Assembly: GCA_031401675.1 (NCBI GenBank)
Contig: JANNRR010000153.1
Location: 1-21,840, forward strand
Direction: 5' to 3'
DNA length: 21,840 nt
DNA from: JANNRR01 sp031401675
Lineage (GTDB): Bacteria; Pseudomonadota; Alphaproteobacteria; Rhodobacterales; Rhodobacteraceae
Position numbers and translations under genes: made by a program. Below, piece by piece: positions 7,213-13,525 of this stretch (position 1 is its first letter; every line of letters begins with the position of its first letter). A model generated the notes under the pieces. The model was not told where the DNA came from. It saw only the letters and a program-made list of their open reading frames with translations, and ran no database searches.

Positions 7213-7716
7213 TCAGTCGTCGTTGCTGCCGCTGCCGGAATTGTCACTGCCGGAATTGCCGCTGCCGGAATTGCCGCCGTGATCGTCGTCACCATCGTCG
7301 TCGTCACCATCGTCGTCGCCGCTGTTGTCGCCGTCGTCGTCGCCATCGCCGTCATGGCCCGAGTCATCGCTTTCGCCTTCGTCATCGCCGTCGTCGTTGG
7401 AATCGTCGTCGCCCGAACCGCCATCGATGAAATCGCGGTCGCGCACGGAAACCTCGACGCCGGGGGCAGTGTCGTCAAAGGCGCCGACGGGGCCGGTTTC
7501 GGATTTCAGGATGGCACCGGTGGCCAGATCATAGATGGTTTCGATCTTGGTGGTGCCCTTGATCGCCTCGACCTTGATCTGGGTCAGGCCGGTCTTGACC
7601 TCGATCCTAGTATAGCCCTGCGCGGTCAGGTCGGCAATCACGTCACCCGAGGTCAGGGCGCCGGCGATGGTCGCGGACAAGGCGAAGGCGGCGGTCAGCA
7701 TCATCAGTTTTTTCAT
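7213..7716 (-). CDS. Exported PepSY-like protein with poly-Asp tail, left cassette copy
   Basis: A 167-residue protein. The ATG at 7716, preceded by AAAGGACC, is chosen over an in-frame start at 7821 because it begins a clear signal peptide (MKKLMMLTAAFALSATIAGA). Residues 22-75 form a PepSY-like domain (DVIADLTAQGYTRIEVKTGL, then IYDLATGAIL), followed by FDDTAPGVEVSVRDRDFIDG, a block shared with the 9313-10257 protein. Residues 99-146 are a run of Asp with Gly, Ser and His; residues 147-167 are a Gly/Ser/Asn repeat. The tail should be highly charged and flexible and could bind divalent cations, but it is not an RTX nonapeptide array. It is the first gene of the left cassette; a conserved palindrome lies about 180 bases upstream. 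Confidence 0.82.
   Translation of the reverse strand: MKKLMMLTAAFALSATIAGALTSGDVIADLTAQGYTRIEVKTGLTQIKVEAIKGTTKIETIYDLATGAILKSETGPVGAFDDTAPGVEVSVRDRDFIDGGSGDDDSNDDGDDEGESDDSGHDGDGDDDGDNSGDDDGDDDDGDDDHGGNSGSGNSGSDNSGSGSNDD
7232..7273 (-). repeat. 15-base tandem repeat coding the Gly/Asn/Ser tail
   Basis: The 12-mer CTGCCGGAATTG (plus-strand reading) occurs at 7232-7243, 7247-7258 and 7262-7273, a period of 15 bases. It encodes repeated Gly-Asn-Ser-Gly-Ser type units at the C-terminus of the poly-Asp protein. Such repeats can change copy number by slippage without breaking the frame. The adjacent GTC-rich stretch to about 7420 encodes the Asp run. Confidence 0.75.
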
Positions 7717-7890
7717 TTTGTGGTCCTTTGGGTTCAGATGTCTTCTGGTTTCGGGGCGGGAGGCCTGGCCCCCCGTTGTCTTGTCCGGGGTGCGGGTTTG
7801 CGCCCCGGAATGCACCGACAAGGCAGCAGTCAGGGTGCAGACGCCATTGACAGCAGGTTTATGCCGGGCTTTCCGGACCTCAGGGCCGGG

Positions 7891-7910
7891 CGCATAAACC
7901 GCAGTTTACG
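7891..7910 (-). promoter_or_regulatory. Conserved palindromic operator candidate upstream of the left cassette
   Basis: Plus-strand CGCATAAAC, four bases, GTTTACG form an imperfect palindrome that closely matches the perfect one at 10380-10401 before the other cassette. A half-site GGTTTAT at 7856-7862 starts 35 bases to the left, exactly the spacing seen in the other copy; on the minus strand it reads CATAAA and could serve as a -10 with no good -35. A dimeric LuxR-type protein is a natural binder, and the cassette regulator is the obvious candidate. Confidence 0.6.
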
Positions 7911-8034
7911 ACCATGGTCGCTGACTGCCGGCGCTTTCGTCGGGCGAGGGCCGGTAAACGGCGGGGAAAGGCCGGTGTCGGGTCGTCTGTCCGGTCGCGG
8001 CACTGCGCGTCGCCCGGCGCGGATTGAGCCACCG

Positions 8035-8703
8035 TCAGCGCGGCAGCTTGCGCAGCCCCTGCGGTTCGCGGTCAGACAGCCGCAGGAAACGGGCATTCGG
8101 GTCCGGCAGCGCCGTTTGCGGCGGCAGCGAATCACCCATCAGGTCCTCGATGAAAAGGCTGATCAGCTGCGGCCGGCCCGGAACCCCGGCCTTGCGATAG
8201 ATCGCATAGGTCTGGGCCTTGACCGTGCCCTCGGATGTGGCACGAAACTTCGCGATTTCCTGGGTGGACAGGCCCTTGATGGCGAACAGCGCCACATCCC
8301 GTTCGGCCGGGGTCAGGCCCCAGGCGTCGAAGCGTTCCGACAGATGTTCCATGAACATGCCGGATGCCAGCCGCAACCGCTTTTCGGCGGCGTCGGACCG
8401 GCGCAGGGCGCGCCGCAGGGCCAGCGCCCCAAGAAAGGGGCCGACGATCAGGCCGACTGCCGCGCCGATCTGCTGAATCTCGCGGACCTGCCAGCTGATC
8501 GCCGTCGAGCGCAGGCCAAGCACCGTCAAGATGATGTCCGACACGAAGAAGTAGGCGCAGCCGATCTGGATCATCAGGACCACCAGCAGGAACGCCGCAT
8601 TGGCGCGGCCCGGCTGCATCAGGCGGCGCACCGCCCCGGCTGGCGCGGGCCCGGAGTTCGTGGCCTTATGGCTTGTGAGCCGGGAGTTCGGGTTCGGTTT
8701 CAA
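8035..8703 (-). CDS. Membrane-tethered LuxR-type regulator, right cassette copy
   Basis: A 222-residue paralogue of the 5999-6601 protein. Two hydrophobic segments (about residues 36-62 and 78-97) precede a LuxR-type helix-turn-helix at about 128-188 (GLTPAERDVALFAIKGLSTQEIA, then TSEGTVKAQTYAIYRKAG). After the DNA-binding domain both copies share LFI-x-DLMGD-x-LP; this copy then has about 28 extra residues. The start is a TTG at 8703 overlapping the TGA of the upstream gene as TTGA, as in the left copy. No ribosome binding site is visible before it, so translation probably depends on coupling. No sensor or receiver domain is present, so any signal must act through the membrane part or a partner protein. 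Confidence 0.85.
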   Translation of the reverse strand: MKPNPNSRLTSHKATNSGPAPAGAVRRLMQPGRANAAFLLVVLMIQIGCAYFFVSDIILTVLGLRSTAISWQVREIQQIGAAVGLIVGPFLGALALRRALRRSDAAEKRLRLASGMFMEHLSERFDAWGLTPAERDVALFAIKGLSTQEIAKFRATSEGTVKAQTYAIYRKAGVPGRPQLISLFIEDLMGDSLPPQTALPDPNARFLRLSDREPQGLRKLPR

Positions 8704-9206
8704 TCGAGATCGATCAGTGGAATGAGGATCGGCAGGGTAGTCAAACCGACTCCAATACCGACACTGACGCCGCTGGCGGCCGGCGCCGCCCCGGTCACGG
8801 CGCCGGTGACGGCGCCGGGCTTGCCGGGACCGGTCACGGCGGGGGCGGCCCCGGAACCGGAGCCGGCACCAGAACCGGAACTGGATGAGGCGCTGCTGGT
8901 GCGCCGATCGCTGCCGGAACCGGAGCCGTCAGAGTTGCCGCCACTGGAGGTCGCAGGCGGTGCGATCCGGGCCCAGAGGTCGCGCAGAATTTCGCCGGTG
9001 TTGGGGTCAAGGATGATTTCCCGGCTGTAGTCGCCGGTGACCGCCACGATGCGCGAGCGCCCCAAAAGCGTGCGGCTGAGCCGGATGTTGGCATAACCCT
9101 GCGCCTGCAGCTGCTCCAGAACATTGTCCTCGTAGCTGCCGGCAAGCGCCGGCCCGGCCAGAAGGCCTGCGACCAGCAGAATTCCGAGGATGCGTCGGGT
9201 TGTCAT
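8700..9206 (-). CDS. Exported short PepSY-like protein, right cassette copy
   Basis: A 168-residue paralogue of the 6598-7113 protein. The signal peptide ends in AGPALA, near residue 22; residues 24-78 form the small PepSY-like domain (YEDNVLEQLQAQGY, SRTLLGR, REIILDPNTGEILRD). The rest is a Ser/Gly stretch (about 85-120), an Ala/Pro/Thr/Gly stretch, and a short hydrophobic end (VGIGVGLTTLPILIPLIDLD) absent from the left copy, which might touch the membrane. Unlike the left copy the tail is not acidic. The stop overlaps the downstream regulator start. The ATG at 9206 lacks a strong ribosome binding site; a promoter-like element lies 30-60 bases upstream. Confidence 0.82.
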   Translation of the reverse strand: MTTRRILGILLVAGLLAGPALAGSYEDNVLEQLQAQGYANIRLSRTLLGRSRIVAVTGDYSREIILDPNTGEILRDLWARIAPPATSSGGNSDGSGSGSDRRTSSASSSSGSGAGSGSGAAPAVTGPGKPGAVTGAVTGAAPAASGVSVGIGVGLTTLPILIPLIDLD

Positions 9207-9237
9207 GGCTTCTGTCCGGTTTCGGTGCCCCCGTTCC

Positions 9238-9266
9238 AGTATCCGGGAACGGGGACGTCCTCACAA
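9238..9266 (-). promoter_or_regulatory. Internal promoter candidate of the right cassette
   Basis: Minus-strand TTGTGA (9261-9266), 17 bases, GATACT (9238-9243): the same hexamers and spacing as at 7154-7182. A perfect 9-base inverted repeat overlaps it (CCCCGTTCC 9229-9237 with GGAACGGGG 9246-9254), with the -10 element partly in the loop. Confidence 0.55.
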
Positions 9267-9312
9267 GTGTCGTTCTGCGGCACAAACTGTTCAGGAAGGC
9301 CCCGCGCCGAGA

Positions 9313-10257
9313 CTACTCGGTTGCAGCTTCTTCGGCAGGCATGCTGATGACTTCGTCGCCGCTATCGTCCGGGGCCGGCTCTTCTGCGGCCGGTTCTTCT
9401 GCGGCCGGTTCTTCCTCAACCGGGGGTTCTTCAGCCGTGGGATCTTCGCCGGTGCTGCCGTCATCGATCACGGTTTCGTCGGATGGATCACCGGCGGGCT
9501 CTTCCCAGACCTCGTCGCCCGGAACCTCGTCCCAGATGCCGACATCGCCGGTTCCGCCGTCGTCCTCCTCCAGCGGCAGGCCGTCGCCGATGCCGTCGAT
9601 CGGAAGCGGGTCGAAGGGGTTGTGAAGCGTGTCGTCTTCAAAGACCGGGTCGTAGGGATACAGCACGAAGCCGTCGTCGATGACGAAATCCATGGTGCCG
9701 CCGTCATCGGACGGCGGATCGCCAGTATCGTCAAAGTATATTGGCAAACCAAGGATTTTGCCGTCGTCGATGTGAACGCTTGGCGCATCGCCTGCGGCCC
9801 ACTCGCCCGGATAGACCGGCATGGCCATGGCCATGGCGACCGGTCCTGCATGCTTGACGGCAGCAGCCGGATTTTCCGCAAGCGAGGCGACTGCCGGAAC
9901 GGCAACCGGGGCGACAGACACGGGAGCGCCGGCGCGGTCTGCGCCGGATGCCGCCGGGGCGGTCAGGAAATCCCTGTTTCGGCTGGCCACGAAGGCACCG
10001 GGGGCCGTGTTGTCGAACAGCCGGACCTTGCCGATCCGCAGCCGCAACACCCGTCCGGTTTCGACATCCAGCACCAGTTCCAGCCGCACCGTGCCGCGGA
10101 TCGCCTGCACCTGCATCTGGGTCAGGCCGCGCTTGATCTCGACCCTGGTAAAGCCCTTGCCCGACAAATCGCCGATCAGCGCCTCGTTGCTGACGGTTGC
10201 TGCTGCCGCCGTGCCCAACAGGGCAAGGACGGCCGTCAGCGCCAGTACTCGTTTCAT
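9313..10257 (-). CDS. Exported PepSY-like protein with long acidic Pro-rich tail, right cassette copy
   Basis: A 314-residue protein. The ATG at 10257 has GAGGAG about eight bases upstream and is preferred over a GTG at 10272. The signal peptide ends in GTAAAA, near residue 20. Residues 22-75 form the PepSY-like domain (ALIGDLSGKGFTRVEIKRGLTQ, then LVLDVETGRVLRL), followed by FDNTAPGAFVASRNRDFL, aligned with the left paralogue. Residues 100-150 are Ala/Val/Pro-rich; residues 160-314 are strongly acidic with aromatic and Pro residues (IDDG, FDDTGD, VIDDGF) and end in EEPAAEEPAAEEP-type repeats. The tail is nearly twice the length of the left copy's and differs in sequence, although both are acidic. 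It is the first gene of the right cassette, downstream of the perfect palindrome at 10380-10401. Confidence 0.82.
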   Translation of the reverse strand: MKRVLALTAVLALLGTAAAATVSNEALIGDLSGKGFTRVEIKRGLTQMQVQAIRGTVRLELVLDVETGRVLRLRIGKVRLFDNTAPGAFVASRNRDFLTAPAASGADRAGAPVSVAPVAVPAVASLAENPAAAVKHAGPVAMAMAMPVYPGEWAAGDAPSVHIDDGKILGLPIYFDDTGDPPSDDGGTMDFVIDDGFVLYPYDPVFEDDTLHNPFDPLPIDGIGDGLPLEEDDGGTGDVGIWDEVPGDEVWEEPAGDPSDETVIDDGSTGEDPTAEEPPVEEEPAAEEPAAEEPAPDDSGDEVISMPAEEAATE

Positions 10258-10379
10258 ACCTGCACTCCTCACGAACGGTCCGGGTACAGTCCCGGGCCTT
10301 TGACCGAGGCTGCGTTCCGGATTGGCACAAATCCATTCCGTGAAGGTTTATTTGCGGCGATCTAACCCCAAACACCGTG

Positions 10380-10401
10380 CGCATAAACCAAAGTTTATGC
10401 G
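10380..10401 (-). promoter_or_regulatory. Perfect palindromic operator candidate upstream of the right cassette
   Basis: Nine-base arms CGCATAAAC and GTTTATGCG around a CAAA centre form a perfect inverted repeat. A half-site GGTTTAT lies at 10345-10351, 35 bases away start to start, as in the left cassette. On the minus strand the half-site reads AATAAA, a possible -10; the palindrome centre would then be near -50 relative to the start of transcription, a position used by activators. It lies 123 bases or more upstream of the ATG at 10257 and after the trpB stop. Confidence 0.65.
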
Positions 10402-10451
10402 TCAAGCCGAAGGCCCGGGCCGAAATCGGGCGGGTTCATGCTCCGGCCATG

Positions 10452-11678
10452 TCAGTTCTTCATGTCGAAGTTCAGCGCCTTGGCGACGGTAAAGATATCC
10501 TTGTCGCCGCGCCCACACATGTTCATGATGATCAGGTGATCCTTCGGCAGGCCCGGCGCGATCTTCATCACATGTGCCAGCGCGTGGCTCGGCTCCAGCG
10601 CCGGGATGATCCCCTCCATCGCGCAACAAAGCTGGAACGCCGCCAACGCTTCGACATCGGTGATGCTGACATATTGCGCCCGGCCGATGTCATGCAGCCA
10701 GGAGTGTTCCGGGCCGATGCCGGGATAATCGAGGCCGGCGCTGATGCTGAAGCCCTCCAGAATCTGGCCGTCAGGGTCCTGCAGCAGATAGGTGCGGTTG
10801 CCGTGTAGCACACCGGGTCGGCCGCCGGTCAGGCTGGCGCAGTGCTGCATGCGGTCATCGACGCCCTTGCCACCAGCCTCGACCCCGATGATGTTCACCG
10901 ATTTGTCGTCAAGGAACGGGAAGAACAGCCCCATGGCGTTCGAGCCGCCGCCGATGGCCGCAATGATCGTGTCGGGCAGACGGCCTTCGCGTTCCAGCAT
11001 CTGGGCGCGGGCCTCGGTGCCGATGATCGACTGAAAATCGCGGACCATCGCCGGGTACGGGTGCGGACCGGCGACGGTGCCGATGCAATAGAAGGTATCG
11101 CGGACATTGGTCACCCAGTCGCGCAGCGCGTCGTTCATCGCGTCTTTCAGCGTGCCGCGACCGCTTGTCACCGGATGCACCTCGGCCCCCAGCAGCCGCA
11201 TGCGGAACACGTTCGGCATCTGGCGCTCGACATCATGCGCGCCCATGTAGACCACGCACTTCAGCCCGAACTTGGCGCAGACCGTGGCCGTCGCCACCCC
11301 GTGCTGCCCGGCCCCGGTTTCGGCGATGATCCGCGTTTTCCCCATGCGGCGGGCCAGGATGATCTGGCCCAGCACATTGTTGATCTTGTGCGCGCCGGTG
11401 TGGTTCAACTCGTCGCGCTTCATGTAGATCTTGGCGCCGCCCAGATGCGCCGTCAGCCGTTCGCAGTGATAGAGCGGGCTGGGACGCCCGACATAATGCG
11501 TCCACAGATCATGCATTTCCGCCCAGAAATCCGGGTCGGTCTTGGCAAACTCGTAGCGCTCCTCCAGTTCCAGGATCAGCGGCATCAGGGTTTCGCTGAC
11601 GAAGCGCCCGCCGAACTGGCCGAAGCGGCCGTTTTCGTCGGGGCCGGTCTTGTAGCTGTTGATCAGGTCATCCGGCAT
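10452..11678 (-). CDS. trpB: Tryptophan synthase beta subunit
   Basis: A 408-residue PLP enzyme that joins indole and L-serine to make L-tryptophan, normally in an alpha2-beta2 complex with TrpA. The PLP lysine is Lys98 in NHTGAHKINN; the catalytic Glu120 is in AETGAGQHG; the phosphate-binding GGGSNA is at residues 243-248. Length and motifs are normal for TrpB1. The ATG at 11678 (MPDDLINSYKTG) is chosen over an in-frame start at 11699 because AAGGAC precedes it and the gene then begins four bases after the previous stop. It is the last gene of the ihfB-lapA-trpF-small ORF-trpB run. trpA is not in this window. Confidence 0.97.
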   Translation of the reverse strand: MPDDLINSYKTGPDENGRFGQFGGRFVSETLMPLILELEERYEFAKTDPDFWAEMHDLWTHYVGRPSPLYHCERLTAHLGGAKIYMKRDELNHTGAHKINNVLGQIILARRMGKTRIIAETGAGQHGVATATVCAKFGLKCVVYMGAHDVERQMPNVFRMRLLGAEVHPVTSGRGTLKDAMNDALRDWVTNVRDTFYCIGTVAGPHPYPAMVRDFQSIIGTEARAQMLEREGRLPDTIIAAIGGGSNAMGLFFPFLDDKSVNIIGVEAGGKGVDDRMQHCASLTGGRPGVLHGNRTYLLQDPDGQILEGFSISAGLDYPGIGPEHSWLHDIGRAQYVSITDVEALAAFQLCCAMEGIIPALEPSHALAHVMKIAPGLPKDHLIIMNMCGRGDKDIFTVAKALNFDMKN

Positions 11679-11682
11679 GATG

Positions 11683-11925
11683 TTAGTCCTTGAAGCCAAA
11701 TTCGGATTTCAGAATCCGATAGAGTTGATGGGCGGACCCCGAGGTGAACTGCTGGGTTTGGCTAGTTTTTCCCGGCATTTTTCGATCGGCAGAGCCGGCG
11801 GTATCCAACTGGATCATCCTCACACCTTCAAACTCACCGACCAAATAAGTGCATGACGTCATTGTTGGATTTGGCGACCGGATCAAACGATCAAGGTCTT
11901 TCTCGATGGAAGTTACAATTGCCAT
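11683..11925 (-). CDS. Conserved-looking 80-residue protein between trpF and trpB
   Basis: An 80-residue soluble protein with start MAIVTSIEKDLDRLIRSP and a C-terminal half containing GSADRKMPGKTSQTQQF and LYRILKSEFGF. I recall similar short proteins in alphaproteobacteria carrying a SADR-x-x-PGK-x-SQ motif, but no function is known to me. Its start overlaps the end of trpF by 13 bases and its stop is four bases before trpB, so it should be translated together with both and expressed with tryptophan synthesis. Its base composition is near 50% GC, clearly lower than trpF and trpB, with less G/C at third positions. This suggests either a later insertion into the operon or different constraints. 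The tight overlaps argue that it is a real gene. Confidence 0.7.
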   Translation of the reverse strand: MAIVTSIEKDLDRLIRSPNPTMTSCTYLVGEFEGVRMIQLDTAGSADRKMPGKTSQTQQFTSGSAHQLYRILKSEFGFKD

Positions 11926-12569
11926 TTTTCATCCCCTTTTGCCGCAGCGATGAACGCCGCAATCATTCCCGCTTCTTTCACCCCCGGTGCGCTTTCGACG
12001 CCCGAGGAGACATCGACCTGCCGCGCCCCGGTCAGCCGGATTGCTTCGGCCACATTTTCGGCATTGAGCCCGCCAGCCAGCATCCACGGCAGCGGCCAGC
12101 GTCGGCCGGTCAGCAACTTCCAGTCAAACGTCACGCCATTGCCCCCGGGCAGGGCTCCGGGCGCGGGCTTGGTTTCGACCATCAGCTGATCGGCGCATGC
12201 GGCATAGCGCTCCACCGCACCGAAGTCGGCCTCCGATGCTATTCCGATCACCTTTATCACCGGCAAGCCGTAGCGGGCGCGAAGGGATGCCACCCGTTCA
12301 GGGGATTCGTGCCCATGGAGCTGCAGCATGTCCAGTGGCACATGCCGCAGGATTGCGTCCAGCGTGGCGTCGTCGGCATCGACGGTCAGCGCCACCTTGG
12401 CGACGCCGACAGGGGCCGCCAGCGCGGCGTCACGCGCCAGCTCTGGTGTCACGTTGCGGGGGGATCTGGCAAAGAACACGAAGCCGACAAAGGCGGCCCC
12501 GGCAGCGGCGGCGGCATCGACATCCGCTGCGTTGCGCAGCCCGCAGATCTTGACCCGCACTGGTGCCAT
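11913..12569 (-). CDS. trpF: Phosphoribosylanthranilate isomerase
   Basis: A 218-residue TIM-barrel enzyme that carries out the Amadori rearrangement of N-(5'-phosphoribosyl)anthranilate in tryptophan synthesis. The catalytic cysteine is in VKICGLR near the N-terminus. LQLHGHE marks the middle strands, and the phosphate-binding loops are LAGGLNAENV and VDVSSGVE, the latter also holding the catalytic Asp. The ATG at 12569 is preferred over the GTG just before it because GAGG lies at a suitable distance. The gene starts seven bases after the lapA stop and its last codons overlap the next gene, showing operon structure. Confidence 0.95.
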   Translation of the reverse strand: MAPVRVKICGLRNAADVDAAAAAGAAFVGFVFFARSPRNVTPELARDAALAAPVGVAKVALTVDADDATLDAILRHVPLDMLQLHGHESPERVASLRARYGLPVIKVIGIASEADFGAVERYAACADQLMVETKPAPGALPGGNGVTFDWKLLTGRRWPLPWMLAGGLNAENVAEAIRLTGARQVDVSSGVESAPGVKEAGMIAAFIAAAKGDEKWQL

Positions 12570-12576
12570 CACATCC

Positions 12577-12933
12577 TCAACGCCGGCCCTGACCAGCCTC
12601 CAGCAATGCCAGCACCTCGTCTTTCGGCTTCTGGTTGCCGCCCAGCCGAGTCACTTCGGCATTCAGCCGGGCAATCTCGCGCCGGGCCGCCGCCGCTTCG
12701 GCGCGTTGCCCGGCCTCGCGGAACCATTCCCAGATGGCCCCGATCAACAGGCCCGCGACGATGCCGGCAAAGATGATCAGGAAAAGCGGCAGCTCCGCGC
12801 CCCAAGCCAGCCCGGAAAAGGTGCTGATATCCTCGGGCAGCAGATGCACCGCCACCGGCGCGCGATTGGCCATCGCCACGATAACCAGACCAATGCAGAG
12901 AAGTGCCAGAAAGGCATAGCGGATCATACGCAT
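12577..12933 (-). CDS. LapA (DUF1049) domain membrane protein
   Basis: A 118-residue inner-membrane protein of the LapA/DUF1049 type. It has two hydrophobic segments (about residues 5-22 and 48-68), then an Ala/Glu/Arg-rich stretch (about 72-97) likely to form a coiled coil in the cytoplasm. E. coli LapA works with LapB in control of lipopolysaccharide synthesis; whether this protein does the same is not shown. It lies 24 bases after ihfB and seven bases before trpF. The start could be ATG at 12933 or the second ATG two codons later; no strong ribosome binding site decides this. Confidence 0.85.
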   Translation of the reverse strand: MRMIRYAFLALLCIGLVIVAMANRAPVAVHLLPEDISTFSGLAWGAELPLFLIIFAGIVAGLLIGAIWEWFREAGQRAEAAAARREIARLNAEVTRLGGNQKPKDEVLALLEAGQGRR

Positions 12934-12957
12934 CGCTCGACCACTCGTCAGGGAAGG

Positions 12958-13239
12958 TTACTTCCCGTTTAGCCGGTCGCGCAGCAGCTTGCCAGTCTTG
13001 AAGAACGGCACGCTTTTTTCCTCGACATCGACCGCTTCGCCGGTGCGCGGATTGCGACCGGTGCGGCCATCGCGGTTCTTGACCGAAAAGGCCCCGAAAC
13101 CGCGCAACTCGACGCGGTCGCCGCGCGACATCGCCTCGATGATTTCTTCAAAGATCGTATTCACGATCCGCTCGACATCCCGCTGATACAGGTGCGGATT
13201 GTCATCGGCAATTTTCTGGATCAATTCCGAACGGATCAT
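12958..13239 (-). CDS. ihfB: Integration host factor subunit beta
   Basis: A 93-residue HU/IHF-family DNA-bending protein starting MIRSELIQKIA. It carries the family signature GFGAFSVKNRDGRTGRNPRTGE, with the DNA-intercalating proline in RNP. Length and the ending FFKTGKLLRDRLNGK fit IHF beta rather than HU. As a heterodimer with IHF alpha it bends DNA at specific sites and affects transcription, replication and recombination. The ATG at 13239 with GGGGGGAC upstream is chosen over a frame extending to 13365, whose extra residues are not family-like and would overlap the promoter. It probably heads the operon ihfB-lapA-trpF-small ORF-trpB. Confidence 0.95.
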   Translation of the reverse strand: MIRSELIQKIADDNPHLYQRDVERIVNTIFEEIIEAMSRGDRVELRGFGAFSVKNRDGRTGRNPRTGEAVDVEEKSVPFFKTGKLLRDRLNGK

Positions 13240-13296
13240 GCAACGTCCCCCCTGTGGCTGGCCTGAGGGCAGCAGCCGCCACGTTCTTTGCGAGCC

Positions 13297-13324
13297 ACTA
13301 TAGGCAGAATTGCCGGGCGGACAA
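13297..13324 (-). promoter_or_regulatory. ihfB: Promoter candidate for the ihfB-trpB operon
   Basis: Minus-strand TTGTCC (13319-13324), 16 bases, TATAGT (13297-13302), about 58 bases upstream of the ihfB ATG. It is a reasonable sigma70-like match in an otherwise GC-rich interval. Confidence 0.5.
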
Positions 13325-13475
13325 ACAGAAAGCCATTGGAATGGCGGGTAAATAAACGTGAACAACGCAGTTGGGGCGACTGGTCAGCTTGCAAACCGCG
13401 CAAACCGGCCATTGCCGATCGCGAAAACCACCGGAATAGGCGAATGGGCCACCGTCTGATTCGCCCGAAATGACG

Positions 13476-13501
13476 GCGGCCCCAACCGGGGTTGGGGCCG
13501 C
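13476..13501 (-). terminator. rpsA: Hairpin after rpsA
   Basis: A perfect 12-base stem, GCGGCCCCAACC at 13476-13487 against GGTTGGGGCCGC at 13490-13501 with a two-base gap, 24 bases after the rpsA stop. The T tract is poor (GTCATTTC on the minus strand). A second inverted repeat, GGCGAAT/ATTCGCC at 13439-13465, follows and may help. Confidence 0.6.
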
Positions 13502-13525
13502 TGCCGTGTTGTCAGTTCACTCTGC

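Noticed and set aside
7018..9030. A 670-codon open frame on the plus strand
   Set aside because: It runs antisense through the two cassettes; its low-complexity Val/Ala/Ile and Arg/Gly/Gln composition is the mirror of Asp/Ser/Gly tails and GC-rich codons, and the minus-strand genes show signal peptides and recognised domains.
9190..10365. A 391-codon plus-strand frame
   Set aside because: Antisense shadow of the acidic PepSY-like protein at 9313-10257; no recognisable motif and repetitive composition.
10402..10440. GGCCCGGGCC palindrome after trpB as a terminator
   Set aside because: Stem is short and self-complementary with no T tract; GC-rich palindromes like this are common by chance here.
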